A stretch of DNA of 43,347 bases from Bacillota bacterium (GCA_021786555.1 JAJYNB010000108.1:1-43347); one strand, 5' to 3'. Positions 33,623 through 42,063 are shown, counted from the stretch's first letter. A program made the numbers and translations. Notes: a model not told the origin generated them from the sequence alone.

Positions 33623-34346
33623 GTCCCTGGCCAAATCCTTCTCAGGCTTTCAGGCTGTGGGAGATGCCAGCCTGAGTGTGCCGCGGGGGCAGGTGGTAGC
33701 GGTCATTGGCCCAAACGGGGCCGGAAAAAGTACTCTGTTTAATCTTATTACGGGTCATATTAAGCCTGATGCGGGGCGCATTGTGTTTAAGGGAAGGGAA
33801 ATCACCGCCCTGCCCCCGCACCAGGTCTCACGTCTGGGTGTTGCCCGCTCTTTCCAGTTGGTGAATATCTTCCCTCGCCTTACTGTGTTCGAAAACGTCC
33901 AGGTAGCTGTACTGGCCCGCCTGAAGCAAAGCGGCAGGCTGTTTACTCCGGCCAGACGGTTGGTGGTACAGGAAACGTTTGAGGTTTTACACAAGCTTGG
34001 TCTCAAAACCAGTTCAGACCGGATTTGCAGTTCCCTCTCTTATGGGGACCAGAAAGTACTGGAGATAGCTATTTCCCTTGGCAGCAGCCCGGAACTGCTT
34101 TTGCTCGACGAACCCACGGCCGGCATGTCCCCGGAAGAGACCAGAACCATTGTCCAGCTTATCAAGCAGCTGTCCCAGAGGGAAGGACTGAGCATTTTGT
34201 TGACCGAGCATGATATGGACCTGGTGTTTGATGTTGCCCAGCGCATCATGGTGATGCACCAGGGGCGCACAATTGCCGAAGGACATCCTGCCGAGGTAAG
34301 AAGGGACAGAGCAGTGCAAAACGCTTATTTGGGGGAGACGGGCTGA
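33609..34346 (+). CDS. LivG-type ABC transporter ATPase (second set)
   Basis: 245 residues. Walker A GPNGAGKS, RSFQLVNIFPRLTVFENVQVA, signature SSLSYGDQKVLEIA, Walker B LLLLDEPTAGMSP and the switch histidine in LLTEHDM are all canonical, unlike the altered signature in the first-set LivG. It overlaps the LivF gene by one base (TGATG). Confidence 0.93.
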   Translation: MLQIESLAKSFSGFQAVGDASLSVPRGQVVAVIGPNGAGKSTLFNLITGHIKPDAGRIVFKGREITALPPHQVSRLGVARSFQLVNIFPRLTVFENVQVAVLARLKQSGRLFTPARRLVVQETFEVLHKLGLKTSSDRICSSLSYGDQKVLEIAISLGSSPELLLLDEPTAGMSPEETRTIVQLIKQLSQREGLSILLTEHDMDLVFDVAQRIMVMHQGRTIAEGHPAEVRRDRAVQNAYLGETG

Positions 34347-35044
34347 TGTTGGAAGTTAAGGACATCCACGCGTATTACGGGCTGAGCCATATCCTGTTCG
34401 GCGTATCCCTAAGCGTGAAGCAGGGTGAAGCGGTCTGCTTGCTGGGGCGGAACGGGGTTGGCAAAACCACCACTCTAAAGAGCATTATGGGTCTTAATCC
34501 GCCCAAAAGCGGCAGAGTATGGTTTAAGGGGCAGGATATCACCGCACTGCCAACCCGCCGCAGGGTATCCCTGGGAATCCGTTATGTTCCGGATACACGG
34601 CGGATTTTTGCGGACCTGACTGTGCGCGAAAACATGGAGGTTGCCGCATCAGGTATCAAACAAGCTGGCGAGTGGACCATAGACAAGGTATTTGACTTGT
34701 TCCCGGTGCTGAAAAGCTTTTCGGACCGCCGGGGCGGGCACCTTAGCGGGGGCGAGCAGCAGATGCTGGCAATAGGCCGGGCCCTCTTGGGTACTCCACA
34801 GCTGCTGATCCTGGATGAACCCACGGAAGGTTTAGCTCCGTTAATCGTGGAGGAGCTGGAAGAACAGATTCTAATGCTCAAGGCTGCGGGAATTTCCATC
34901 CTGCTGGCGGAGCAGAACTTGAAATCTGCTCTAAAAATATCGAACCGCTGTTATGTAGTTGAGAAAGGTCAGGTGCGCTTTCAGGGATCAGTGGAGGAAC
35001 TGCGGCAAAACGCGGAAGTAAGAGCCAAGTATTTGCTGGTGTAA
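34346..35044 (+). CDS. LivF-type ABC transporter ATPase (second set)
   Basis: 232 residues. Walker A GRNGVGKT, signature HLSGGEQQMLAIGRALL, Walker B LLILDEPTEGLAP, and the C-terminal YVVEKGQVRFQG are typical of LivF. It completes the second importer and is followed 49 bases later by iorA in the same transcript. Confidence 0.93.
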   Translation: MLEVKDIHAYYGLSHILFGVSLSVKQGEAVCLLGRNGVGKTTTLKSIMGLNPPKSGRVWFKGQDITALPTRRRVSLGIRYVPDTRRIFADLTVRENMEVAASGIKQAGEWTIDKVFDLFPVLKSFSDRRGGHLSGGEQQMLAIGRALLGTPQLLILDEPTEGLAPLIVEELEEQILMLKAAGISILLAEQNLKSALKISNRCYVVEKGQVRFQGSVEELRQNAEVRAKYLLV

Positions 35045-35093
35045 GACTCCGGCGCATTTAGTGGAAGCTGAGAAGTTTGAGGGAGCGGGCATA

Positions 35094-36878
35094 ATGCAAA
35101 AAGTGCTGCTAATGGGCAATGAAGCGATTGCCAGGGGAGCCATCGAGGCAGGAGTCATGGTTGCAACGGCATATCCCGGCACACCATCCACAGAGGTATT
35201 CTCCACTTTGGCGGACCTGGCGCCTGAATACGGCTTTTACGCTGAATGGTCAGTGAACGAGAAGGTGGCTCTGGAAGTAGCTGCCGGCGCCGCATATACC
35301 GGGGCGAGAGCTATGGTGTCAATGAAGCAAATGGGGCTCAATGTGGCATCGGATGCTTTGATGAGCCTTGCCTATATCGGGGTGAAGGGCGGGCTGGTTT
35401 TGGTGGTTGCGGATGACCCGGGTCCCCAAAGCTCCCAGACGGAGCAGGACACGAGGAAGTTCGCCGCCTTTGCAGGTGTGCCGGTTTTTGACCCGGCGAC
35501 ACCCCAGGAAGCCAAGGACATGGTGCAAGCAGCTTTTGAATTGTCGGAGAAGTTTGGCCTGCCGGTAATTTTGCGTCCGACTACACGGGTAAGCCATGTG
35601 AGCCAGGACATTACCTTGGGGGATGTGAAGAAGCTGGAACGCTCCTGTCATTTTCAACGCGACCCCAGATGGGTAATTTTGCCGAAACTCGCATACAAAC
35701 AACATATATGGCTGGACAGAGTACAGGCTGAGGTGGCGGAAGAGTTTAATGATTCACCTTTCAACCGGCTGAGCCTGAAAGGAAAAGCCGGAATCGTCAC
35801 CTCGGGAGTCGCTTACAACTACGTGTTGGAAGCCTGCCAGGAACTGAAACTGGAGCCTTCATTGCTAAAAATAGGCACACCCTACCCGCTGCCGCCAAAG
35901 CCCGCGCTGGAAATGCTTGCAAGCTGCGGGCAGGTCCTGGTGATTGAGGAGCAGGAAGCGGTGGTTGAGGACCAACTGATAAAGCTGGCCTGGCAGAACA
36001 GGCTGGGTACTGCAATTTCGGGCAAGCACGACTCTTATGTCCCCAGGGAAGGGGAACTGAGTGTTGATAAGGTCAAGACCGTGCTGATTTCTTATTTCAA
36101 TTTGCCGCGGGACGACATGCCTGAGATGGATGTGGCGCCCCTTCCGCTCCGGGCGCCGGGGCTTTGTGCCGGCTGCCCCCACCGGGCCAGCTTCCTGGCT
36201 TTTAAGGAGCTGATGAGAAGGGATGATGTGGTCTTCACCGGGGACATTGGCTGCTATACCCTCGGCGCTGAACCGCCGCTGGAGATGCTTGACACCTGTC
36301 TTTGCATGGGCGCCGGGATTACTTTGGCGGTAGGAATGAGCAAGATAGAGCCGGAGCGGAAACATGTGGCGTTTATCGGAGATTCAACCTTTTTTCACAG
36401 CGGCGTGCCTGGCCTGATCGATGCGGTATACAACAACGCCAATATAGTGGTGGTGGTGCTTGATAACGGGACCACGGCCATGACCGGGCATCAGCCGCAC
36501 CCGGGTACGGCCCGAACCGCCACAGGGGTAAATGGCGCAGTGCTGGACCCAGGGGAGATAGCCCGCTCCTGCGGGGTTAAGTTTGTCAGGGAAGTTGACC
36601 CCTATCTCGTCTCAGAGATGAAAACCTGTGCCCGTGAAGCACTGGAGTTTGACGGACCGAGATTTATAGTGGCCAGGCGGGCGTGTGTCCTGCAGGCGGA
36701 TTCCCTAAGAGCATACTCCATAGACGCGGAGCTCTGCACAGGGTGCGAATTATGCATCAAAAAACTGGGATGCCCTGCTATAGTCAAAAACCAGGTAGTC
36801 CAGATATCTGCTGCTTGTGCCGGGTGTGGGGTTTGCGCCCGGATTTGTCCCAGCCAGGCCATTTGCGAGGTGGTGTAA
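35094..36878 (+). CDS. iorA: Indolepyruvate:ferredoxin oxidoreductase, alpha subunit
   Basis: About 594 residues. It oxidatively decarboxylates aryl-pyruvates to aryl-acetyl-CoA with ferredoxin as acceptor. Domains in order: pyrimidine-binding (GNEAIARGAIEAGVMVATAYPGTPSTE), a middle domain, thiamine-diphosphate-binding (GDIGCYTLG...GDSTFFHSG...NGTTAMTGHQPHPGT), and a C-terminal ferredoxin domain with two cluster motifs (CTGCELC...CP and CAGCGVCARICP). ATG 35094 has GAGGGAG 8 bases upstream; the in-frame GTG at 35061 has no such site. Its presence beside a Liv-type importer suggests that aromatic amino acids or their keto acids are imported and turned into aryl-acetyl-CoA, or the reverse (inference). 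Confidence 0.94.
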   Translation: MQKVLLMGNEAIARGAIEAGVMVATAYPGTPSTEVFSTLADLAPEYGFYAEWSVNEKVALEVAAGAAYTGARAMVSMKQMGLNVASDALMSLAYIGVKGGLVLVVADDPGPQSSQTEQDTRKFAAFAGVPVFDPATPQEAKDMVQAAFELSEKFGLPVILRPTTRVSHVSQDITLGDVKKLERSCHFQRDPRWVILPKLAYKQHIWLDRVQAEVAEEFNDSPFNRLSLKGKAGIVTSGVAYNYVLEACQELKLEPSLLKIGTPYPLPPKPALEMLASCGQVLVIEEQEAVVEDQLIKLAWQNRLGTAISGKHDSYVPREGELSVDKVKTVLISYFNLPRDDMPEMDVAPLPLRAPGLCAGCPHRASFLAFKELMRRDDVVFTGDIGCYTLGAEPPLEMLDTCLCMGAGITLAVGMSKIEPERKHVAFIGDSTFFHSGVPGLIDAVYNNANIVVVVLDNGTTAMTGHQPHPGTARTATGVNGAVLDPGEIARSCGVKFVREVDPYLVSEMKTCAREALEFDGPRFIVARRACVLQADSLRAYSIDAELCTGCELCIKKLGCPAIVKNQVVQISAACAGCGVCARICPSQAICEVV

Positions 36879-37484
36879 GTGTTGAATATTGTTATCAGCG
36901 GTGTAGGGGGGCAGGGCACGTTATTGGCAGCCAGGGCTATCGCCGAGGCTGCAATCTGCAAAGGTTTTGAGGTGAGGACCTCTGAAACCATCGGCATGGC
37001 CCAGCGGGAGGGCTCGGTGGTCAGTCATGTAAGGCTCGGCCATAATCTCAACGGCGCCCTAATACCGGACCACAAGGCGGACATTCTCTTGGGGTTTGAA
37101 CTGGCCGAAACTGTAAGAGCAATAGGCAAGCTCAAACCCGGAGGAGTAATCATCTCCAATACCCACCGGATAATGCCGGTGAGCGTCTCCTTGGGGAGTG
37201 CCGGCTATCGGAGTGACAAAATGATTTCCAGCCTGGCACAGGCAACTGACCGGCTGATTTTGCTGGATGCCACGCAAGCGGCCTCGAAGGCCGGCGGCTA
37301 CAAAAGCGCTAACGTAGTTCTGCTGGGAGTGCTTTCCGGGTTGCCTGAACTGCCCTTTCATCCTGCTGACCTTTGGCAAGCCATCATGCAGCACGTTTCA
37401 CCCCGCACCAGGCAGATCAATCAGGCGGCCTTTGAACTTGGGCAACGGATAATCGCTGAAAACAGAAACACTGTTTCCGGTTAG
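36879..37484 (+). CDS. iorB: Indolepyruvate:ferredoxin oxidoreductase, beta subunit
   Basis: 201 residues of the gamma-type pyruvate:ferredoxin oxidoreductase domain: NIVISGVGGQGTLLAARAIAEAA, TSETIGMAQREGSVVSHVRLG and GFELAETVRAI are typical IorB segments. GTG 36879 (followed by TTG) starts directly after the iorA stop, so translation is coupled. It forms the heterodimer with IorA. Confidence 0.94.
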   Translation: MLNIVISGVGGQGTLLAARAIAEAAICKGFEVRTSETIGMAQREGSVVSHVRLGHNLNGALIPDHKADILLGFELAETVRAIGKLKPGGVIISNTHRIMPVSVSLGSAGYRSDKMISSLAQATDRLILLDATQAASKAGGYKSANVVLLGVLSGLPELPFHPADLWQAIMQHVSPRTRQINQAAFELGQRIIAENRNTVSG

Positions 37485-37497
37485 GGGGTAAGAAACA

Positions 37498-38592
37498 ATG
37501 GAAGTAGCCATCATCGGCGGAGGAAACGGCGCTTACGCAGCAGCGGCTGATCTGGCGGAGAAAGGGCACAGGGTACGCCTGTGGCGAAGGAGCGCGGCAG
37601 AGCTGGGCACTCTTCTCGAGACCGGTGTGCTCAGACTACAGGATTTTAGAGGGGTACGCGAGGTTCAGCTGTCACTGGTAAGCCAGGATTTAGCTTGCGT
37701 TATTAAGGGCGCCCAGTTGATTATTGTGCCTTTGCCAGCCACGGCTCAGGAGTCAGTTTCAGAAAACTTGGCGCCATATCTGGAGGACGGTCAGGTAATT
37801 TATCTGACCCCGGGAAGCTTCGGCAGTTATGTGATGTCCAGGGTGCTGCGTTCCAAAGGGTGCAGGGCAGAGGTGGTGTTTGCCGAATCTGGTACTCTGC
37901 CCTATTTGGCCCGCAAGCACGCTCCTCAGACGGTGGTAATCTCCGGCCGGACCACCCGTCTTCCCACCGGAGTATTTCCCAGCAGCAAATCAGAGTATGG
38001 TTTTCCCATTCTGAAGGAAGTATTTCCTGCGGTGGAACCTCTGGTTGACGCTCTGGATGGAGCACTGATGAATGCCGGCCCGATTATCCATCCACCCCTG
38101 ATATTGTTGAATGCCGGACCTATAGAGCATTTTGAAAAATGGGATATTCACAACGAAGGCACACAGCCCTCCATTCGCCGGGTTCATGACGCATTGGATG
38201 CGGAACGGATCGAGGTGCGTCGTAAACTCGCTTACCCCGGCCCCCATTTTCCCCTGGCAGACCACTATGCCACAGAAGGGGAGGAATGGATGTACGGACG
38301 GGCAGCCCACGAAAAGCTGGTTGACAGCACCGACTGGCATGAACATCTGGACCTGCAGACCCACCGCTATATGCGGGAGGATGTGGCCTGTGGGCTGGCA
38401 CTACTGGTATCGGTCTCCGACTGGGCGGGTGTGCCGGCCCCGATGGCCCACGGTCTGCTGGCTGTCGCTTCGGCTGTGGCGGGAGAGGATTTAAGGGCTA
38501 CAGGCAGGACGTTGGAGAACCTTGGTTTGGCAGCTAAGACGCGGGAAGAGATGCGGCAGCTGTTGACAAACGGAATTGGGTTTGGCCTATGA
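37498..38592 (+). CDS. NAD(P)-dependent opine-dehydrogenase-family protein
   Basis: 364 residues. An N-terminal Rossmann domain begins at once (VAIIGGGNGAYAAAADLAEKGHRVRLWRR), and the C-terminal all-helical domain shows the octopine/nopaline dehydrogenase family pattern (HPPLILLNAGPIEH...DIHNEGTQPSIRRVHDALDAER). Opine dehydrogenases reductively join an amino acid to a 2-oxo acid or split such adducts. Beside iorAB it could deliver an aromatic 2-oxo acid from an N-substituted amino acid, or it may be a 2-hydroxy/3-hydroxy acid dehydrogenase relative. The actual substrate is unknown. ATG 37498 follows TTAGGGGGTAAG. It overlaps the next gene as ATGA. Confidence 0.82.
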   Translation: MEVAIIGGGNGAYAAAADLAEKGHRVRLWRRSAAELGTLLETGVLRLQDFRGVREVQLSLVSQDLACVIKGAQLIIVPLPATAQESVSENLAPYLEDGQVIYLTPGSFGSYVMSRVLRSKGCRAEVVFAESGTLPYLARKHAPQTVVISGRTTRLPTGVFPSSKSEYGFPILKEVFPAVEPLVDALDGALMNAGPIIHPPLILLNAGPIEHFEKWDIHNEGTQPSIRRVHDALDAERIEVRRKLAYPGPHFPLADHYATEGEEWMYGRAAHEKLVDSTDWHEHLDLQTHRYMREDVACGLALLVSVSDWAGVPAPMAHGLLAVASAVAGEDLRATGRTLENLGLAAKTREEMRQLLTNGIGFGL

Positions 38593-39578
38593 GAGAGAAC
38601 AAACCGGCCATAGCCGTAGTAGGACCCGGACGGATGGGAAACGGCATATCACAAGTCTTTGCCTATACAGGGTTTAGGGTTGACCTGATTGACATCAAGC
38701 AGCGGCCCAAGGCAGAGGCACAAACCGCTCTGGCTGCTGCAGCAAGCCAAATTCAGGGGAATCTGGAGTTTTTGGGGTCCCTGGGCTTGCTTCCGCCTGA
38801 GAGCGTGGAGAGCATCGCCCGGCGGATTAACTATCATGAACGCAAAGACGCCGCAGCGGCCCTTGCCGGGGCTCACGTGGTTTTCGAGGCCGTGCCTGAG
38901 GTACTGGAAATCAAGCAAGCCGCCTTTACTGAGATTGCCTCTGCGGTTGCCCCGGACACTCTCATTTCATCCACAACCTCGACATTTTTGGTGAATGAAT
39001 TGGCCGGGTATGTTCCTAACCCTGAGCGGTTTATGAATACCCACTGGCTCAATCCGGCTTATCTCATTCCAATTGTTGAAGTAAGCCCCGGGAGGGAAAC
39101 CAGCCCTTTGGCGCTGGAAAAAATGATTGGATTGCTGGAAAGCGCAGGTAAGGTGCCTATCAAGTGTTCCGCCTCCCCGGGGTTCATTGTGCCGCGCATC
39201 CAGACCCTCGTGATGAATGAAGCCGCCCGCCTGATTGAAGAAGGGGTAGCCACACCCGCGGAGGTGGACAAGGCATCACGCTTGGGGTTTGGCCTGCGCT
39301 TTGCAATTCTTGGTTTACTCGAGTTTATTGATTGGGGCGGTGGGGATATTCTCTATTATGCCGCCAACTATCTGCAATCTGCCTTACAGGACCAGCGTTT
39401 TGCGCCGCCGGCTATTATCAGCAGCAACATGCGTGAAGGTAGGATTGGCATGAAGTCCGGGCAGGGTTTTTACGATTTCAGCCAGGTGGATGTACTGCAG
39501 TATCAGCGGGACACCATCAAGAAGTTTGTGGATCTGCTGCAGCATCTGGGGCTGATGGCGCTGCCTGAAATCCAGTAG
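38589..39578 (+). CDS. 3-hydroxyacyl-CoA dehydrogenase (short form)
   Basis: 329 residues. NAD-binding GPGRMGNGISQVFAYTG, FEAVPEVLEIKQ, and STTSTFLVNELAG; the catalytic histidine lies in NTHWLNPAYLIPIVEV, with the partner glutamate a few residues on. The C-terminal helical domain (DKASRLGFGLRFAILGLLEFIDWGG, MKSGQGFYDF) is typical. It is slightly longer than hbd-type enzymes (about 280 residues) because of a tail. It oxidises a 3-hydroxyacyl-CoA to a 3-oxoacyl-CoA. The start overlaps the preceding stop. No terminator is visible in the 200 bases after it. Confidence 0.9.
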   Translation: MRENKPAIAVVGPGRMGNGISQVFAYTGFRVDLIDIKQRPKAEAQTALAAAASQIQGNLEFLGSLGLLPPESVESIARRINYHERKDAAAALAGAHVVFEAVPEVLEIKQAAFTEIASAVAPDTLISSTTSTFLVNELAGYVPNPERFMNTHWLNPAYLIPIVEVSPGRETSPLALEKMIGLLESAGKVPIKCSASPGFIVPRIQTLVMNEAARLIEEGVATPAEVDKASRLGFGLRFAILGLLEFIDWGGGDILYYAANYLQSALQDQRFAPPAIISSNMREGRIGMKSGQGFYDFSQVDVLQYQRDTIKKFVDLLQHLGLMALPEIQ

Positions 39579-39629
39579 GACTTGGTGCAGAGAGTGACAG
39601 GAAGTTAGATAATTCGGGCCGCCATAAAG

Positions 39630-39689
39630 AACCGTTTAGGCTGAAAAGGTCAACCGTTTGGGTTTGGTTTTGTAGGTTTGCAACAAACC
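39630..39689 (+). promoter_or_regulatory. Repeated operator-like elements before the CoA-transferase-like operon
   Basis: AACCGTTTAGG (39630-39640) and AACCGTTTGGG (39652-39662) are repeated 22 bp apart, about two helical turns. A dyad GGTTTG-CAA-CAAACC (39675-39689) follows. The stretch from 39652 matches the region at 30198 at 26 of 36 ungapped positions. I read this as a shared regulator site; the class of promoter is not clear. Confidence 0.5.
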
Positions 39690-39791
39690 AGCGCTGATTA
39701 TTCGTTGATTAATCCATATACAAAAGGAAAGCGCACTGGCTAGAATGTAAATAGGCTGAATATTCTCACAACAGGAAGAGAGGAGATGTAT

Positions 39792-40685
39792 ATGTCGCGT
39801 CACAAGGTGGTGATTTCCCTGCCGGAAGCCGCCGCGATGATAAAGGATGGAGACCGGGTGGGTATCGGTGGCTTTGTCACCACCAACAAGCCCTTGGGGA
39901 TACTGCGAGAGATTATGCGCCTGCGGCGACAGGATTTGACAGTTGTTGCACCACCCTCAAGCATGGAAGTTGACTTACTTCTGGGGCTGGGAATGGTTAG
40001 GAAACTGATAACCCCATACCTGGGTGCTGAGGCTATCGCACCCCTCGGGCCTTTTCACAGCGGTTGGGCCGGAAAACACTTTGCGATTGAAGAGACAGAC
40101 CTGGGTACCCTGGTGGCGGGACTGCGCGCATATGCCCTGGCGCTGCCCTTTATGCCCACCCGAGGTATAGTGGGCACGTCGATTGCCAGCCTGAATCCAA
40201 CTTTGCGCCCTGTAGAAGATCCTTTTGGCGGTCCGCCCTTAATCGCAGTGCCGCCACTGGAAATGGATGTAGTCCTGATCCACGCCAGCCAAGCGGACTG
40301 TTACGGCAACGTACAGCACTTGGGTGCGGTGTTTCTCGACCCGTTGCTGGCCCAGGCCGGCAAAAAAGTCATCGTCCAGGTGGAAAAAATTGTTTCCTCG
40401 GAAGAAATCCGCCGCAACCCGGGAAATACCACCCTTGCCTGTGAGTTTGTTGATGCCGTGGTCCTGGCGCCCTACGGCGCCCATCCCATGGCGTCTCAAA
40501 ACTACTACCGGGTAGATGCAGACTTTCTCAACGAGTATGTGCGGGTGGCCAAGGCCTGTGTCAAAGGTCAGCCTGAGCAGTTTGAGGAATTTGTGGCCAG
40601 ATACATCGATGCTCCCGCCGGGCTTAGCGAGTACCTGGAGAGGGTTGGCCTGGAAAGACTATTTGCCTTGGGGGAGGGAGCTTAA
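39792..40685 (+). CDS. Class I CoA-transferase-like protein, A subunit (GctA/IpdA type)
   Basis: About 297 residues. It begins with the CoA-transferase pattern (SLPEAAAMIKDGDRVGIGGFVTTNKP) and ends GctA-like (VDAVVLAPYGAHP...EYLERVGLERLF). The family includes glutaconate CoA-transferase and the IpdAB ring-cleaving hydrolase of cholesterol degradation. In the segment corresponding to IpdA's EMDEGM it reads ETDLGT, so an IpdA-like glutamate there is not conserved. ATG 39792 is chosen because AGGAG (39781-39785) is 6 bases ahead; the in-frame ATG at 39786 directly abuts that site. It forms a pair with the next gene, whose expected catalytic glutamate is missing. Confidence 0.85.
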   Translation: MSRHKVVISLPEAAAMIKDGDRVGIGGFVTTNKPLGILREIMRLRRQDLTVVAPPSSMEVDLLLGLGMVRKLITPYLGAEAIAPLGPFHSGWAGKHFAIEETDLGTLVAGLRAYALALPFMPTRGIVGTSIASLNPTLRPVEDPFGGPPLIAVPPLEMDVVLIHASQADCYGNVQHLGAVFLDPLLAQAGKKVIVQVEKIVSSEEIRRNPGNTTLACEFVDAVVLAPYGAHPMASQNYYRVDADFLNEYVRVAKACVKGQPEQFEEFVARYIDAPAGLSEYLERVGLERLFALGEGA

Positions 40686-40687
40686 AC

Positions 40688-41467
40688 ATGCAGGCTACAG
40701 CAAAGGAATTGGCAGCAATTTTCATAGCCCGGCAAATCAACAATGGTGATTACATATCCCTTGGCACCAATTTGCCTGTTCCGGCTGCGGGGGTACTATT
40801 GGCGCAGATAACCCATGCGCCCGATGCCAAAATCAACGTGCTGAGCTATTTCGTCAACCTGGCGGGCATGGACAGTTTCCCGGACTTAGGCCAGATTGCC
40901 AACCCCAGTGTGGTGCGGTGGGCAGACGGGGTTATGCCGGTAGAGCAACTGATTTACGGCATCCGGCGCATGGACCTGTGCTTTGCCGGCGGGATCCAGA
41001 TCGACCGCTACGGAAATACCAATCTGATCGGTATCGGAGATGACCCTCAGAACCTGAAATTCCGCGGTCCGGGCAGCGTAGGTACCGCCACAGTGATGGC
41101 CAATTGCCGCAAATTCTTCATCTATACCAACGATCATTCACCCCGCACGTTCGTTCCCAAGTGTGATTTCATTTCCGCTTTTGGTTGGGGGGACGGAGGA
41201 GCAGACAGCAGAACCAGGCTGGGACTGCCCGGCGAGGGACCGCGCTTTGTCATAACCCCCAAGGCAATAATGGATTTTGACGAAACCAGCAAGGCTATGC
41301 GGTTAAAGCACCTCCTGCCTGGGACCAGTCTGGAGGAGCTGCAGGCAAGCGCGGGCTTTGAACTACTGGTCCCGGACCAACTGCCGGAGATGGAACCCCC
41401 CAGCGCGGAAGAGCTCAGTCTGCTGCGCACCAGGGTGGATGCCAAAGGGTACCTGCGGCAGACCTAA
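40688..41467 (+). CDS. Class I CoA-transferase-like protein, B subunit lacking the catalytic glutamate
   Basis: 259 residues, GctB-like throughout (FIARQINNGDYISLGTNLPVPAAGV, FAGGIQIDRYGNTNLIGIGD, RLGLPGEGPRFVITPKAIMDF). In glutaconate CoA-transferase the nucleophile is E54 in IIVESG; here the same place, six residues after APD, reads INVLSY with L52. DNA at 40839-40850 (AACGTGCTGAGC) confirms it. Without that glutamate no glutamyl-CoA ester can form, so ordinary CoA transfer is unlikely. IpdAB, which also deviates there, hydrolyses a C-C bond in a ring CoA thioester; a similar job is possible here (inference). It starts two bases after the A-subunit stop. Confidence 0.87.
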   Translation: MQATAKELAAIFIARQINNGDYISLGTNLPVPAAGVLLAQITHAPDAKINVLSYFVNLAGMDSFPDLGQIANPSVVRWADGVMPVEQLIYGIRRMDLCFAGGIQIDRYGNTNLIGIGDDPQNLKFRGPGSVGTATVMANCRKFFIYTNDHSPRTFVPKCDFISAFGWGDGGADSRTRLGLPGEGPRFVITPKAIMDFDETSKAMRLKHLLPGTSLEELQASAGFELLVPDQLPEMEPPSAEELSLLRTRVDAKGYLRQT

Positions 41468-41543
41468 GGCAGATTTCCATACCAGCTTCGGATGCAAGCA
41501 TGAAAAACGCTAGTCATGGGTCGGCAGGGGCAGTCGGGTGAAT

Positions 41544-41569
41544 GTGTCATGGGGACGCGTACACTGACA
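41544..41569. repeat. Diverged half copy of the inverted-repeat element end
   Basis: GTGTCATGGGGACGCGT followed by ACACTGACA matches the left end of the 115-bp elements with two differences in 26 bases. The corresponding right end is not seen, so this is a remnant or solo end lying 43 bases before copy A. Confidence 0.6.
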
Positions 41570-41584
41570 GTAACTTTAGAGAGT

Positions 41585-41699
41585 GTGTGTCAGGGGGACG
41601 GGTACACTGACACTAGCTTAACCGAGTGGGAAGAGGGACTGCAGTCAGTGAAACGGTAAGAAAGGTTGGGCTGTCAATGTACCTGTCCCCCTGACACTA
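41585..41699. repeat. MITE/REP-like inverted-repeat element, copy A
   Basis: A 115-bp unit. The left end GTGTCAGGGGGACGGGTACA and the right end, read on the other strand, GTGTCAGGGGGACAGGTACA, form terminal inverted repeats of about 26 bp with few mismatches. No coding content. Copy B (41939-42053) is identical except for one base (A at 41658, G at 42012). Ends of this type occur near REP-associated tyrosine transposases in Firmicutes (from memory), so it may be moved by such an enzyme encoded elsewhere. Confidence 0.8.
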
Positions 41700-41938
41700 T
41701 TTGACCCGTGCTTTGACAAATCCGCCGCCAGCCGGGGTCCCCGCGAAATCTTTGCCCCAAATTGTGCTAGACGATTTCGTGGGGTGGACGAGGGGATTCC
41801 TTGGCTGACGGTCAGCACGGCGGCTTGGACTACCAGAACCGGGAAAAATTTTGCTCCGGAAACATTCAGCCTCCCTGAAGCAGCTAAATCTTTCGGGTAA
41901 CGTTTTTCATAATAGTTGATGCTGCCACAGGTTCATTG
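41700..41938. other. Non-coding spacer between the two repeat elements
   Basis: I see no gene here. It contains a perfect dyad GCTGAC-G-GTCAGC (41804-41816) that could be an operator. The GG and GC around it are 10 bp apart, but the -12 part (CAGCA) is a poor match, so I do not call a sigma-54 promoter. Confidence 0.35.
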
Positions 41939-42053
41939 GTGTGTCAGGGGGACGGGTACACTGACACTAGCTTAACCGAGTGGGAAGAGGGACTGCAGTC
42001 AGTGAAACGGTGAGAAAGGTTGGGCTGTCAATGTACCTGTCCCCCTGACACTA
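41939..42053. repeat. MITE/REP-like inverted-repeat element, copy B
   Basis: The second copy of the 115-bp unit lies in the same orientation 354 bp downstream of copy A and differs at one position. It ends only 11 bases before a candidate sigma-54 promoter for the mutase gene. The near identity indicates recent duplication or transposition, or gene conversion. Confidence 0.8.
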
Positions 42054-42063
42054 AGAAATTCTG

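Noticed and set aside
41802..41817. Sigma-54 promoter TGGCTGACGGTCAGCA between the repeats
   Set aside because: The 10-bp spacing is right, but the -12 half is CAGCA, not TTGCA/T, and the match is explained by a GCTGAC-G-GTCAGC dyad. No gene starts nearby.
41544..42053. Repeats as a CRISPR array or attachment sites
   Set aside because: Only two full units of 115 bp with inverted ends and one spacer of 239 bp; no short regular repeats, no cas or integrase gene.
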